Notes under the pieces: model-generated
Seen by the model: the letters and a program-made list of their open reading frames with translations, nothing else
The model's database searches: none
What the model was told of the DNA's origin: nothing
Shown: one piece after another, positions 1 to 8,773 of the stretch
Position numbering within the stretch: position 1 is the stretch's first letter
Layout of the letters: each line of letters opens with the position of its first letter
Position numbers and translations under genes: made by a program
Source: Mariniphaga sp.
GTDB taxonomy: Bacteria > Bacteroidota > Bacteroidia > Bacteroidales > Prolixibacteraceae
Assembly (NCBI GenBank): GCA_024636975.1
Contig: JAGXGA010000048.1
Location: 1 to 64,000, forward strand
Reading direction: 5' to 3'
Length of the DNA stretch: 64,000 bases

Positions 1-58
1 CTATTCCTATATAAATGTTTTGTCCCTGAAAACTAATTGTTTTAACTTTGTTTTGCAT
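1..58 (-). CDS. Transposase, IS110 family (N-terminal fragment, cut by window edge)
   Basis: Reading the minus strand from the ATG at 58-56 gives an open frame of 19 codons running off the window: MQNKVKTISFQGQNIYIGI. The pattern 'KxIxFxGQxIYxGI' directly before an expected Asp is how I remember many Bacteroidota IS110-family transposases starting (the Asp being the first acidic residue of the RuvC-like DEDD domain). Only the N-terminus is visible, so the family rests on a short match. The start codon lies inside a 14-bp inverted repeat (55-68/103-116). What else it could be: any protein with a similar amphipathic start. Most of the gene is to the left of the window. Confidence 0.6.
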   Translation of the reverse strand, partial: MQNKVKTISFQGQNIYIGI

Positions 59-116
59 AAGCTTCCTTCTTTGTGTTTCGCAAATACAATTTACAAATAA
101 CTAAGGAGGCTTATGC
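55..116 (-). repeat. 14-bp inverted repeat enclosing the transposase start codon
   Basis: Arms GCATAAGCTTCCTT (55-68) and AAGGAGGCTTATGC (103-116) are complementary at 13 of 14 positions, separated by 34 AT-rich bases. In the leftward transcript this folds into a stem-loop whose 3' arm contains the AUG of the transposase gene, so it could hide the start codon and limit translation. It may equally be part of the left end of the insertion sequence. Structure is seen directly; function is inferred. Confidence 0.6.
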
Positions 117-386
117 CCTTTTACAAACATACAGCCTTTGGGTACACACCTCCATCAGAGAATTTTCAGCCACTACCAAAGGGGGAATTAAAGGGGGATT
201 GATACAGATGCCAATTAGCTGATGGTGAGAAAGGTGAGGTTTTAGTTATATAATAGTAAACAGTCTTTTGAACGGCTTCATCCGTATTATATAAGATAAT
301 AACTTTGCAGATCTGTTGCAGGCTGTAAGCCCAGCTTATTTCAGCCCAGAGCAGCCCGCCCTGGTTATAAGATAACCACCAGCCCC

Positions 387-437
387 CGCGGCGCAATTAC
401 TTACTCCGCTTAAAATGCAAACGTTCCATGCGCCGCC
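387..437. repeat. Dispersed palindromic repeat, copy 1
   Basis: GCGGCGCA at 388-395 and TGCGCCGC at 429-436 are perfect inverse complements about 33 bp apart, and the right arm is preceded by CGTTCCA. The same layout with the right arm CGTTCCATGCGCCGCC occurs at 11822-11874, also in an intergenic region. Arms are identical between copies, the inner sequence is not, as expected for a REP/MITE-like element or a structured RNA. Confidence 0.5.
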
Positions 438-538
438 TTCTAAGTCCCCCCTCTGTATTCTACCGAACATCAAAATGAATAACTTTATTCGTAAATAAAT
501 CATTTTTTCAATTGAAGGCAGCTGCATGATATCGTGAG

Positions 539-574
539 ATTGCTTTTCCCGGTGAAATACATCGGGAGCGCAAT
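539..574. repeat. Imperfect hairpin (ATTGC..TCCCG / CGGGA..GCAAT)
   Basis: ATTGC (539-543) pairs with GCAAT (570-574), and TCCCG (547-551) with CGGGA (563-567), giving a two-part stem with an 11-nt loop. Sequence of the style GATTGC...CGCAATGACG is a common intergenic palindrome in many bacteria. It could be a transcript end or a REP-like unit; no T-tract follows. Confidence 0.45.
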
Positions 575-643
575 GACGGCTCCGTGGTGAGCATTAACCA
601 ATAACCGACATGGATGTTTCACCACTTATATGAGGTTTAACGG

Positions 644-1012
644 CTACTTCTTAAAAATAAAATAAACTGCCAAAACAAGAAATATAAATCCAATCAGGTG
701 GTTTAACTTGAACGTTTCATTTTTAAAAAACAGCAAGGTAAATGCCATAAAAACAACCAGGGTAATTACTTCCTGTATAACCTTCAGTTCAACCAACGAA
801 AAAGGGCCGCCCGATTCTTTAAAGCCAATGCGGTTGGCGGGTACCTGGAAAAAATATTCAAACAAGGCAATTCCCCAGCTGATGAGAATAACAGAAATCA
901 GTGGCAATGAATTAAACCACTTGAATTCCCTTAACTTTAAATGGCCATACCATGCAAATGTCATAAATGTATTTGACAAAATCAGCAAAACAATTGTGTA
1001 AACCGATTTCAT
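644..1012 (-). CDS. DUF486 (DMT-superfamily) small membrane protein
   Basis: 122 aa with four hydrophobic membrane segments (about 5-22, 35-55, 72-92, 102-120), the usual length for DUF486. The segment 'EYFFQVPANRIGF' near residues 52-64 is the conserved core that defines this family, which resembles half of a drug/metabolite transporter. Substrate unknown. The ATG at 1012 precedes the first membrane helix directly. It is transcribed away from the malic enzyme gene across a 184-bp divergent intergenic region and is probably a single-gene unit. Confidence 0.85.
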   Translation of the reverse strand: MKSVYTIVLLILSNTFMTFAWYGHLKLREFKWFNSLPLISVILISWGIALFEYFFQVPANRIGFKESGGPFSLVELKVIQEVITLVVFMAFTLLFFKNETFKLNHLIGFIFLVLAVYFIFKK

Positions 1013-1141
1013 ATTTCATTACAAATAAAAAACGTGCAATATTATTCATTTGATTTTAATAAATTTCTGTTGCAGCAATATATTTTTAAAAGCAAAAAAA
1101 TCATCTGTCATCATGCATTAATCACAAAAACTGACAGATAT

Positions 1142-1174
1142 TTTCACAAATGTTCTTCATTTTTTTTACCTTTA
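1142..1174 (+). promoter_or_regulatory. Possible promoter of the malic enzyme gene
   Basis: TACCTTTA at 1167-1174 matches the Bacteroidota -7 element TAnnTTTG at 5 of 6 defined bases; TTTC at 1142-1145 lies 21 bp upstream at the position of the -33 element. Start of transcription would fall near 1181, leaving a short leader before the ATG at 1197. Confidence 0.35.
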
Positions 1175-1196
1175 TAGAAATCCAAAAAAATAAGTT

Positions 1197-3464
1197 ATGT
1201 CAAAAATCAACCGACAGGAGGTCCTGAATTATCATGAGCAAAACCGTCCCGGTAAAATTGAAGTCATACCAACAAAACCACATAACACACAGCACGATTT
1301 ATCGTTAGCCTACACCCCCGGAGTTGCACAACCATGCCTCGAAATCAAGAATAATCCGGATGATGTATACAGGTACACAGCAAAAGGCAACCTGGTGGCA
1401 GTTATTTCAAATGGAACGGCAGTTTTGGGTCTGGGGGATATAGGACCCGAAGCCGGCAAGCCGGTTATGGAAGGCAAAGGATTGCTTTTTAAAATTTTTG
1501 CCGATGTTGATGTATTCGATATTGAAGTAAATGAAAAAGACCCAAAGAAGTTCATTGAGGTGGTGAAAGCCATTTCCCCAACTTTCGGGGGCATTAACCT
1601 GGAAGATATAAAAGCGCCTGAATGTTTTGAGATTGAAGAAACATTGAAAAAAGAACTGGGAATTCCTGTTTTTCACGATGACCAGCATGGAACAGCAATC
1701 ATATCGGCTGCAGGGTTATTAAACGCGCTGGAATTATGCGGCAAATCAATCGAAGATATCAGGGTGGTAGTGAGCGGAGCAGGTGCCGCTGCCATTTCAT
1801 GCGCCCGACTGTACCTAAGCCTTGGAGTTAATCCTGAAAATGTTGTTATGTGCGACAGCAAAGGTGTCATAAATGCATCGCGCACTGATTTAAACCCATA
1901 TAAAAAGGAATTTGTTACAAACCGAAAAATAAATACACTTGAAGAAGCCATGGTTGACGCCGATGTATTTTTAGGTCTTTCAACCGGTGGCACCGTATCG
2001 AAAAAAATGATCCGTTCTATGGCAAAGAACCCTGTGGTATTTGCCATGGCAAATCCTGATCCTGAAATTTCATACGAAGACGCCACTGAAGTACGCGATG
2101 ATATTATAATGGCAACCGGGCGCAGCGATTATCCAAACCAGATAAATAATGTACTTGGGTTTCCTTTCATTTTTAGGGGAGCCCTTGACGTAAGGGCAAC
2201 ACACATTAACGAAGATATGAAAATCGCGGCTGCAAAAGCACTGGCCGGTCTGGCAAAAGAATATGTCCCTGAAATGGTAGCAAAAGCTTACAACAAGCAA
2301 AACATCGTCTTTGGGCGCGATTACATCATTCCGAAGCCCCTCGACCCACGGCTTATTACTACAGTGTCAACTGCTGTAGCAAAAGCAGCCATGCAATCGG
2401 GTGTGGCACGAAAACCAATACAAAACTGGACAACTTACAACCAGGAGCTTACAAGCCGTCTGGGAATCAACAACAAATTAGTTATGGGAATCCGTAATAA
2501 GGCCCGACAGAATCCCAAACGTGTTGTTTTTGCCGAAGGCAACAATTTTAAAGTTTTAAAAGCTGCTCAATTTGTATCGAGAGAAAAAATGGCCCATCCT
2601 ATCTTGCTGGGTAATGAGGAGAAAATCAGAAAACTTATAAAGGAAAACCAGCTCGAGATTGAGCACCTGCCCATTATTGATCCTTATTCAATTTCAGAAG
2701 AAAAAAGGCATCGCCTGGCAAAGATACTTTATGACAAACGGAAACGAAAGGGGATGACTTATAATGAAGCTGTAGAGAATACCTTCAACAACGATTATTT
2801 TGGAGCACTTTTGTTAGAAACGGGTGAAGCCGATGCATTCATATCGGGCTTCTCGAGAAAATATGCAGATACTATTCGGCCAACCCTGCAGGTTATTGGG
2901 GTTAAAGAAGAATCGAATCATATTGCAGGAATGTATATAATGATCACTAAACGTGGCCCCATCTTTTTAGCCGACACAACGGTAAATATGAATCCTTCGG
3001 CCCAAACGCTTGTTGACACTACAATCCTCGCAGCCAATGAAGTGAAGAAGTTCAACATAGAGCCAAAAATTGCCCTTCTCTCCTACTCCAATTTCGGTGC
3101 ATTCAAAGGACTAGGAAGTCCGGTCAGGGTTAAAGAAGCCGTAAAAAAACTTCAGGAGAAGTTTCCCGACCTTAAAATAGATGGCGAAATGCAGGCTAAT
3201 TATGCCCTGAACGGCAAGCTACGTTATACCAGATTTCCGTTTAATAAGTTAGGTGATGAAGATGCCAATACACTTATTTTTCCTAATCTGAGTTCAGGAA
3301 ACATCACTTACAAGGTTTTACAGACAATAGGTGCAGCAGAGGCCATAGGGCCTATTCTAATGGGAATGAAAAAACCGGTACATATTCTCCAACGCGACAG
3401 TTCGGTTAGGGAAATCATTAATATGGTAGCAATAGCCGTGGTTGATGCGCAATCGGTTTCCTGA
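1197..3464 (+). CDS. maeB: NADP-dependent malic enzyme (malic enzyme-phosphotransacetylase fusion)
   Basis: 755 aa, the full length of MaeB-type enzymes. It decarboxylates malate to pyruvate with reduction of NADP, supplying NADPH and linking the TCA cycle to pyruvate. The N-terminal malic domain has the 'YTPGVAQPC' active-site motif (about 38-46) and 'GLGDIGPEAGKPVMEGK' (79-95); the NAD(P)-binding domain carries 'VVSGAGAAA' (about 191-199). Residues about 430-750 form a phosphotransacetylase-like domain, usually regulatory (acetyl-CoA sensing) and not catalytic in this family. ATG 1197 is well placed behind a possible promoter. The gene ends in a strong terminator shared with the convergent oxidoreductase gene. 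Confidence 0.95.
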   Translation: MSKINRQEVLNYHEQNRPGKIEVIPTKPHNTQHDLSLAYTPGVAQPCLEIKNNPDDVYRYTAKGNLVAVISNGTAVLGLGDIGPEAGKPVMEGKGLLFKIFADVDVFDIEVNEKDPKKFIEVVKAISPTFGGINLEDIKAPECFEIEETLKKELGIPVFHDDQHGTAIISAAGLLNALELCGKSIEDIRVVVSGAGAAAISCARLYLSLGVNPENVVMCDSKGVINASRTDLNPYKKEFVTNRKINTLEEAMVDADVFLGLSTGGTVSKKMIRSMAKNPVVFAMANPDPEISYEDATEVRDDIIMATGRSDYPNQINNVLGFPFIFRGALDVRATHINEDMKIAAAKALAGLAKEYVPEMVAKAYNKQNIVFGRDYIIPKPLDPRLITTVSTAVAKAAMQSGVARKPIQNWTTYNQELTSRLGINNKLVMGIRNKARQNPKRVVFAEGNNFKVLKAAQFVSREKMAHPILLGNEEKIRKLIKENQLEIEHLPIIDPYSISEEKRHRLAKILYDKRKRKGMTYNEAVENTFNNDYFGALLLETGEADAFISGFSRKYADTIRPTLQVIGVKEESNHIAGMYIMITKRGPIFLADTTVNMNPSAQTLVDTTILAANEVKKFNIEPKIALLSYSNFGAFKGLGSPVRVKEAVKKLQEKFPDLKIDGEMQANYALNGKLRYTRFPFNKLGDEDANTLIFPNLSSGNITYKVLQTIGAAEAIGPILMGMKKPVHILQRDSSVREIINMVAIAVVDAQSVS

Positions 3465-3479
3465 AAGGAAAAATCAAAG

Positions 3480-3519
3480 AATCCCTAAGGGAACTTCGTA
3501 ACCCTTAGGGATTTTTTTT
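3480..3519 (+). terminator. Rho-independent terminator after maeB
   Basis: A perfect 12-bp stem AATCCCTAAGGG (3480-3491) / CCCTTAGGGATT (3502-3513) with a 10-nt loop is followed by a run of T to 3519. It starts 15 bp after the maeB stop. Because the stem directly abuts the stop codon of the convergent gene (3518-3520), it can also serve that gene in the other direction, although its T-tract there is weaker. Confidence 0.9.
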
Positions 3520-4999
3520 ACAAACTCCAGCCGTTTTTATATGTATGTTTTATCCATTCTTCGCACTTTTCCTGTGCATTCCACTTCACAGTGTGCGCCG
3601 CTTCCCTTTCCACCTGCCGGGTGACAATATCGGAAGAAAAAGGTAAAAGTTTGGTGGTAACCAGCGTTTCATCAGGTGAAATATTGGTTACTTTCAAATT
3701 CTCGCTGTCCCAGAGCAATGTTTTCTGAAGTGATTGCATTCGCACAGCCAGGTTGCCCATCACTACCATTTCATTAAACGGCCCGGCATATTCAAAACTG
3801 GAGGCAGGTTTTCCTCCGTCTTTACAGCAATTCACAAAGTGCATTTCATGGCGGCCACCACCAGCCGGATCATCCGGAACCCGATCAATTTCAACTCTTG
3901 TTTCAGGCTTAATTTCCTGTCCGTTTTTATATACTTTCCATTTTGCGCCATAACTTTCCGCAATGAGCGTGGCTTTTGACCCAACAAACATAAAACCACC
4001 ACCAGGATTCATCGGGGCATCGTTTGCAATATCAAACGGTCGGGCGGGCATTAATCCACCGTCGTACCAGGTAAGTTTTAGTTCAGGCAAAGCACAGTAA
4101 GGTAAATTTTTTCTTGCCGGAAAAAGGTAAGACACCTGCGCTGAAACCGGGGCACTTTCAGTATTCACCAATGAAGAACTGGCCTGAAAGGCAGTTGGTG
4201 CAGTAAGTTGAAGTGCATAATACGGAACATCGAGCAAGTGGCACCCCATATCTCCCAGCGCTCCGGTTCCATAATCCCACCAGCCCCGCCAAATCCACGG
4301 ATGGTATTCCGGATTGTAAGGCCGCATCTCAGCCGGTCCTATGAATAAATCCCAGTCCAATGTTTTCGGAACTTTCACTTCTTTCAATGGTTTGGGCATC
4401 CCCTGCCGCCAGATGGGCCGGTTTGTCCAAACATGGGCTTCTTTTATATCACCCAGGCATCCGCTGTGTACTACTTCGGCTACTTCATAAACCGTATCAT
4501 TGGAATGGCCTTCATTTCCCATCTGGGTAACTACTCCTGTTCTTTCAGCCAGTTCAGTTAAATACCTCGATTCCCAAACCGAATGGGTTAAAGGTTTTTG
4601 CAGGTAAACATGTTTACCCATTTCCATGGCAGCCGCAGCAGGTAATGTGTGGGTATGGTCTGGTGTAGCAATCACCACAGCATCAATATCCTTCTGCTTT
4701 TCCAGCATTTCCCTGAAATCTTTCCATTTCTTTGCATCAGGATAGGTTTTAAATACTCCTTCGGCATAATCCCAGTCAACATCGCACAACGCAACAATAT
4801 TTTGTCCGGGCATATTACGAAGATTAACTTTTCCTTTTCCTCCTACACCAATACCCGCTATATTAAGCTTATCGCTTGGTGCAATATGGCCCAGACCGGC
4901 AACGGCATGACTTGGGATGATTGAAAATCCGGCAACAACCGATGCAGTTGTCCCTATGAAATTACGCCGGGTGAATAATGATTTTTCCTTCTGACTCAT
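3518..4999 (-). CDS. Gfo/Idh/MocA-family oxidoreductase, exported by Tat
   Basis: 493 aa. The N-terminus has a twin-arginine signal (TRRNFIGTTAS, residues 10-20, then a hydrophobic stretch), so the protein is probably exported folded with its cofactor. A Rossmann domain follows ('GIGVGGKG' about 50-57) with 'VIATPDHTH' and 'VYLQKPLTHS' in the place of the usual EKP motif: the catalytic Lys is kept, Glu is replaced by Gln. The C-terminal half is the typical alpha/beta substrate domain with a long insertion. The family oxidises or epimerises sugars, inositols and glycan residues with NAD(P). No sugar operon is next to it, so the substrate is open. Confidence 0.9.
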   Translation of the reverse strand: MSQKEKSLFTRRNFIGTTASVVAGFSIIPSHAVAGLGHIAPSDKLNIAGIGVGGKGKVNLRNMPGQNIVALCDVDWDYAEGVFKTYPDAKKWKDFREMLEKQKDIDAVVIATPDHTHTLPAAAAMEMGKHVYLQKPLTHSVWESRYLTELAERTGVVTQMGNEGHSNDTVYEVAEVVHSGCLGDIKEAHVWTNRPIWRQGMPKPLKEVKVPKTLDWDLFIGPAEMRPYNPEYHPWIWRGWWDYGTGALGDMGCHLLDVPYYALQLTAPTAFQASSSLVNTESAPVSAQVSYLFPARKNLPYCALPELKLTWYDGGLMPARPFDIANDAPMNPGGGFMFVGSKATLIAESYGAKWKVYKNGQEIKPETRVEIDRVPDDPAGGGRHEMHFVNCCKDGGKPASSFEYAGPFNEMVVMGNLAVRMQSLQKTLLWDSENLKVTNISPDETLVTTKLLPFSSDIVTRQVEREAAHTVKWNAQEKCEEWIKHTYKNGWSL

Positions 5000-5439
5000 G
5001 ATCTGATATTTTATTGATTACAAAAACAAATTCCTTCTGAATACTGTAAATTTATCCAATTTATGTGAATGGAGAAAAAATATTAACGATAATATGACTG
5101 TAATCGGGTTCAAATTGAGAACAATTGGCAAAAGTTTACTAAAATCAGTCATTTGCACTATGCCAAACGCTTGCCCAATTCCGAATTATTTCAGCGGGGG
5201 GCTCTGGTCTCTTTACTCTAAAGGTCCTTAAAGATTTTGAAGACAGTGAGGACGGGTCTGATTCACAGCAACCTGCTCTTTGCCCCCATCCGAATGGTTT
5301 CAGCCGGTCGGGTCCTGCATTTTGCTCCACGCTATATGTTCATTGCACTTTGCTCTCTCCTCGTTTTAAACACTTATTACTACTTTTTTCACATCTATTC
5401 AATTTTTCGCCTTAATTTTGGAATTCGAAAAATTAGAAA
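5000..5439. other. Intergenic region with a GC-rich block upstream of recR
   Basis: 440 bp between divergent genes. The block 5190-5330 is GC-rich compared with the flanks and can form local stems, for example GTCCT (5224-5228) / AGGAC (5249-5253) and a longer GGGGGGC / GCCCCC pairing. Open frames across it on either strand have no recognisable protein. It could be a small RNA or the remains of a repeat; no known RNA signature (SRP, 6S, tmRNA, RNase P) was seen. Confidence 0.4.
5387..5420 (+). promoter_or_regulatory. Probable recR promoter
   Basis: TAATTTTG at 5413-5420 is a perfect match to the Bacteroidota -7 element TAnnTTTG; a TTTC at 5387-5390 stands 22 bp upstream in place of the -33 TTTG. 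Transcription would start near 5427, giving a leader of about a dozen bases before the ATG at 5440. Confidence 0.45.
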
Positions 5440-6066
5440 ATGAGTATTGAAAAATATCCTTCAAAACTGCTTGAAACAGCAGTGAATGAATTTGCCAGGC
5501 TTCCGGGAATTGGCCGAAAGAGCGCCCTGCGCATGGTGCTTCACCTGCTGCGGCAGAACAAGGAAGCTGTCACCAGTTTCGGGCAAAGCCTGATTCAGCT
5601 TCGTAACGATATAAAACATTGCCGTATCTGCCACAACATTTCCGACACCGACATCTGCCAGATTTGTGTAAATCCGGCCCGGAACGCATCTGTTATTTGT
5701 GTTGTAGAAAATATTCGCGATGTAATGCTTGTAGAAAATACACATCAATATAACGGGTTGTATCATGTACTGGGTGGAATTATTTCACCCATGGATGGCA
5801 TTGGACCGGGGGAACTGGAAATAGGTTCACTTATCGACCGTGCGGGGAACGCTGATGTTGTGGAAATAATCCTTGCCCTGCCAACTACGATGGAAGGCGA
5901 CACAACAAATTTTTACATTTTCAGAAAGCTCAAAGATAAACCGGTGCGGGTTACTACTCTTTCTCGTGGAGTGGCTGTTGGGGACGATCTTGAATACACC
6001 GATGAAATAACTCTTGGACGGTCGCTTGTAAACCGAGTGCTTTATGAAAGTTCGGTTGGAAAGTAA
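5440..6066 (+). CDS. recR: Recombination protein RecR
   Basis: 208 aa, normal length. RecR works with RecO (and RecF) to load RecA onto SSB-coated single-stranded DNA at gaps. Seen in order: helix-hairpin-helix region with '[14 protein letters not shown]'-type sequence (about 17-28), a four-cysteine zinc motif C-x2-C-x8-C-x2-C in '[16 protein letters not shown]' (about 57-72), then the Toprim domain with '[15 protein letters not shown]' (about 86-100) and the '[16 protein letters not shown]' segment. It stands alone here between a divergent oxidoreductase gene and the downstream glycosyltransferase gene 83 bp away. Confidence 0.97.
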   Translation: MSIEKYPSKLLETAVNEFARLPGIGRKSALRMVLHLLRQNKEAVTSFGQSLIQLRNDIKHCRICHNISDTDICQICVNPARNASVICVVENIRDVMLVENTHQYNGLYHVLGGIISPMDGIGPGELEIGSLIDRAGNADVVEIILALPTTMEGDTTNFYIFRKLKDKPVRVTTLSRGVAVGDDLEYTDEITLGRSLVNRVLYESSVGK

Positions 6067-6149
6067 TCCCGGCAAATTACTGCCTTTTTATGTTTTACGA
6101 TATTCAATGGAATCGTTACATTTGAACCTTTAATGCCAGGCTTGATTAA

Positions 6150-8111
6150 ATGGAACTTTCGGTTATAATCGTAAACTATAATGTAAAGCACTTTTTGGAG
6201 CAATGTCTTCATTCAGTGCTTAAGGCCTCCAGAAATATTCCGACTGAAATATTTGTGGTTGATAATAATTCTGTGGATGGTTCCCAGGAACTGGTGCAGG
6301 ATAAATTTCCCAAGGCTCAATTCATCAGCAACCAGGTAAATGTTGGATTCTCTAAAGCAAACAACCAGGCCATACGAAAAGCTACCGGTAAATACATTCT
6401 GCTTCTTAATCCTGACACTGTTGTTGAGGAAGATACTTTTTCGAAGGTAATTAATTACATGAATCAGCATCCCGAGGCAGGAGGCCTGGGGGTTAAAATG
6501 ATTGACGGGAAAGGAAATTTTCTGCCTGAATCAAAACGTGGGTTGCCCACACCATGGGTGGCCTTCTGTAAAATGTTCGGATTGTCGGCCCTCTTTCCCA
6601 AATCAAAAAAATTTGCCCGGTATCACCTTTCCTACCTCAGCGAAGATGAAGTTCATGAAGTAGACGTTCTGGCAGGTGCTTTCATGTTATTGCGTAAAGA
6701 AACACTCGATGAGGTAGGCCTTCTGGATGAGGATTTTTTTATGTATGGTGAAGACATTGATCTTTCGTACCGCATTTCAAAGGGAGGGTATAAAAATTAT
6801 TATTTCCCTGAAACCACCATAATTCATTACAAGGGTGAAAGTACTAAAAAAGGATCGCTGAATTATGTAAAGGTATTTTATATGGCAATGATAATCTTTG
6901 CCCAAAAACATTTTTCAGCAGGGAGAGCCGGCGCTTATACATTTCTGCTACACCTGGCTATTTGGTTTCGGGCGCTTCTTTCGATCGTACGCAGGTTTAC
7001 CGATAAAATCATCCTGCCGCTTTTGGATGCTTTAATTATATATGCAGGTTTTCTTGTGTTAACTCCTTTGTGGGAGTATTACCGCTACGAACCAGGATAT
7101 TATCCTTCGTTTTTTTCACAGGTGGTTGTACCGGTTTATATCTTCATTTGGCTGGCAGCCATTTATTCATCGGGAGGCTACAAAAAACCGGTCAGTCTGA
7201 TACAGGTAATGCGAGGCATTTTGTGGGGTTCCATAACCATACTGTTGGTGTATTCTCTTGTTGATGAGGAATATCGTTTCTCGAGGGCTCTTATTCTTTT
7301 GGGTACTGCATGGGCAGGTTTTGCACTAACAATGTACCGTCTCCTGTTTTACTGGATGAAATGGAAAGCTTTTGGACTGGATATAAAACGAACAAAAAAA
7401 ATAGCCATTGCAGGACATCCTGCTGAAGCCATGCGGGTCAGAGACATCCTGCGTCAAACAAGGATACAGTCGGAATTTGCCGGTTTTATAGCGATAGATC
7501 CGGGTGATGCAGGCGATCAATACATTGGCTCCATTAACAAATTAAATGAAATCGTACGCATTAACCGAATCGATGAAATCATTTTTTGTGCCGAAAATAT
7601 CCGTTCCGCAGATATTATCCGAGCTATGCTGGAGCTTACATCACTCGATGTTGATTTTAAAATTGCCCCTCCCGAAAGCATAAGTATTATTGGAAGCAAT
7701 TCCATTCACACGGCCGGCGATTTGTATGTAGTTCATATTAATTCCATTTCAAAGCCGGTGAATCGTCGTAAGAAACGGGCCTTTGACATTACAGCAACAA
7801 TTTTTATTCTCCTGTTTAGTCCTGCACTTATATGGTTTGTCGATAAAAAACACGGTTTATTTAAGAATTCGTTTCAAGTTTTTACAGGGAAAATTACCTG
7901 GGTGGGTTACTATGGAAACAGCAGTCAAAATACAGGCCTGCCGCAAATTAAGCCTGGAATTCTTTCACCGGCCGATATGTTTCTTACCCATAACAATGAA
8001 CCGGAGAATAAAACAGCACTTCAAAAACTGAATGTTCTTTATGCAAGAAATTACAGCATATTTACAGATGCAGAGATTTTATTAAAGAATTGGCGTAAAT
8101 TGGATAGGTAA
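6150..8111 (+). CDS. Family 2 glycosyltransferase fused to a glycosylphosphotransferase-like membrane region
   Basis: 653 aa. Residues 1-245 are a GT-A family 2 glycosyltransferase: 'SVIIVNYNV', 'VVDNNSVDGS', 'LLNPDTVV' (DxD-like) and 'MYGEDIDLSYR' (ED motif), resembling rhamnosyltransferases. Several membrane segments follow (about 285-410). Residues 410-520 look like the nucleotide-binding-like domain of polyprenyl-phosphate sugar transferases ('IAIAGHPAEA'). The end ('RRKKRAFDITATIFILLFSPALIW' region, about 540-560) matches the membrane entry helix of the PglC/WcaJ sugar-transferase domain, but where the family has a conserved VGPRP the protein reads 'WVGYYG', and the catalytic part is short. 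The second half is therefore probably non-catalytic. Role: surface polysaccharide or lipid-linked glycan assembly. Confidence 0.85.
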   Translation: MELSVIIVNYNVKHFLEQCLHSVLKASRNIPTEIFVVDNNSVDGSQELVQDKFPKAQFISNQVNVGFSKANNQAIRKATGKYILLLNPDTVVEEDTFSKVINYMNQHPEAGGLGVKMIDGKGNFLPESKRGLPTPWVAFCKMFGLSALFPKSKKFARYHLSYLSEDEVHEVDVLAGAFMLLRKETLDEVGLLDEDFFMYGEDIDLSYRISKGGYKNYYFPETTIIHYKGESTKKGSLNYVKVFYMAMIIFAQKHFSAGRAGAYTFLLHLAIWFRALLSIVRRFTDKIILPLLDALIIYAGFLVLTPLWEYYRYEPGYYPSFFSQVVVPVYIFIWLAAIYSSGGYKKPVSLIQVMRGILWGSITILLVYSLVDEEYRFSRALILLGTAWAGFALTMYRLLFYWMKWKAFGLDIKRTKKIAIAGHPAEAMRVRDILRQTRIQSEFAGFIAIDPGDAGDQYIGSINKLNEIVRINRIDEIIFCAENIRSADIIRAMLELTSLDVDFKIAPPESISIIGSNSIHTAGDLYVVHINSISKPVNRRKKRAFDITATIFILLFSPALIWFVDKKHGLFKNSFQVFTGKITWVGYYGNSSQNTGLPQIKPGILSPADMFLTHNNEPENKTALQKLNVLYARNYSIFTDAEILLKNWRKLDR

Positions 8112-8243
8112 TAAATTGGATCGGTTGAACAAACATGCTATTGAAATGGTAGTAATAACTAATTCGATCCTCTCTCTGAAAATACTGATATCTAATATCA
8201 GAAGAAGTTTGGGCAAAAGAAATAAGTAATAAATACTCCTTAA

Positions 8244-8771
8244 ATGAATAATCAGCTGACTCATGGGAAAATAGTCCTCCGGTCATTGGAACCTGAAGAC
8301 GTGGATTTACTTTACAGGTGGGAAAACAATATGGAAATTTGGGAGTTCAGCAATACCCGTTCGCCTTTCTCGCGGCACATATTAGCAGAGTATATTAAAA
8401 ATTCAGCCAGGGATATCTACGAAAATAAACAGCTACGCCTTATTATCGCAAACTGGGAACGGCATCCGGTAGGTGCAATAGATTTGTTCGATTTCGATCC
8501 CTATCATATGCGGGCAGGAGTTGGCATATTAGTTCATAATGTTAAAGATCGCAACCAGGGATATGCTTATGATGCCCTTGAAGCACTATCCGGCTATGCT
8601 GTTAATTCACTCGGTCTGAAACAACTGTTTGCAAATATTGGAGCCGACAATAAAACCAGTATAAAAGTATTTGAAAAAGCTGGTTTTGTTAGAAACGGAG
8701 TTAAAAAATATTGGCTAAAGACAAATACCGGTTGGAAAGATGAATATTTTTTTCAAAAAATAATGGCCTGA
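8244..8771 (+). CDS. GNAT-family N-acetyltransferase
   Basis: 175 aa. Acetyltransferase of the RimJ/RimL/SpeG-like type: 'LRSLEPEDVDLLYRWENN' start, acetyl-CoA-binding turn 'DRNQGYAYDALEAL' (about 107-120, the Q/RxxGxG/A region), and 'ADNKTSIKVFEKAGF' (about 139-153), the classic C-terminal motif. The substrate (amino group of a protein, polyamine or metabolite) cannot be told. The stop is 3 bp from the stop of the convergent HsdR-N protein gene. Confidence 0.85.
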   Translation: MNNQLTHGKIVLRSLEPEDVDLLYRWENNMEIWEFSNTRSPFSRHILAEYIKNSARDIYENKQLRLIIANWERHPVGAIDLFDFDPYHMRAGVGILVHNVKDRNQGYAYDALEALSGYAVNSLGLKQLFANIGADNKTSIKVFEKAGFVRNGVKKYWLKTNTGWKDEYFFQKIMA

Positions 8772-8773
8772 AA

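Larger units (their letters stand above)
59..643. other. Non-coding stretch: IS left end plus dispersed intergenic repeats
   Basis: No convincing gene. The part next to the transposase (about 59-170) would be the left end of the element; in IS110-type elements this is where a structured bridge RNA is encoded, but no fold was proven here. From 170 on come G-rich repeats (AAAGGGGGATTGAT near 189-203, also seen at 44.9-45.1 kb), the motif TTTTAGTTATAT at 240-251 (also near 11889), a GCGGCGCA/TGCGCCGC palindromic unit (387-437) and a hairpin at 539-574. Confidence 0.5.

Noticed and set aside
5145-5330. Minus-strand open frame of 61 codons upstream of recR
   Set aside because: Lies in the GC-rich non-coding block, no family resemblance, no promoter.
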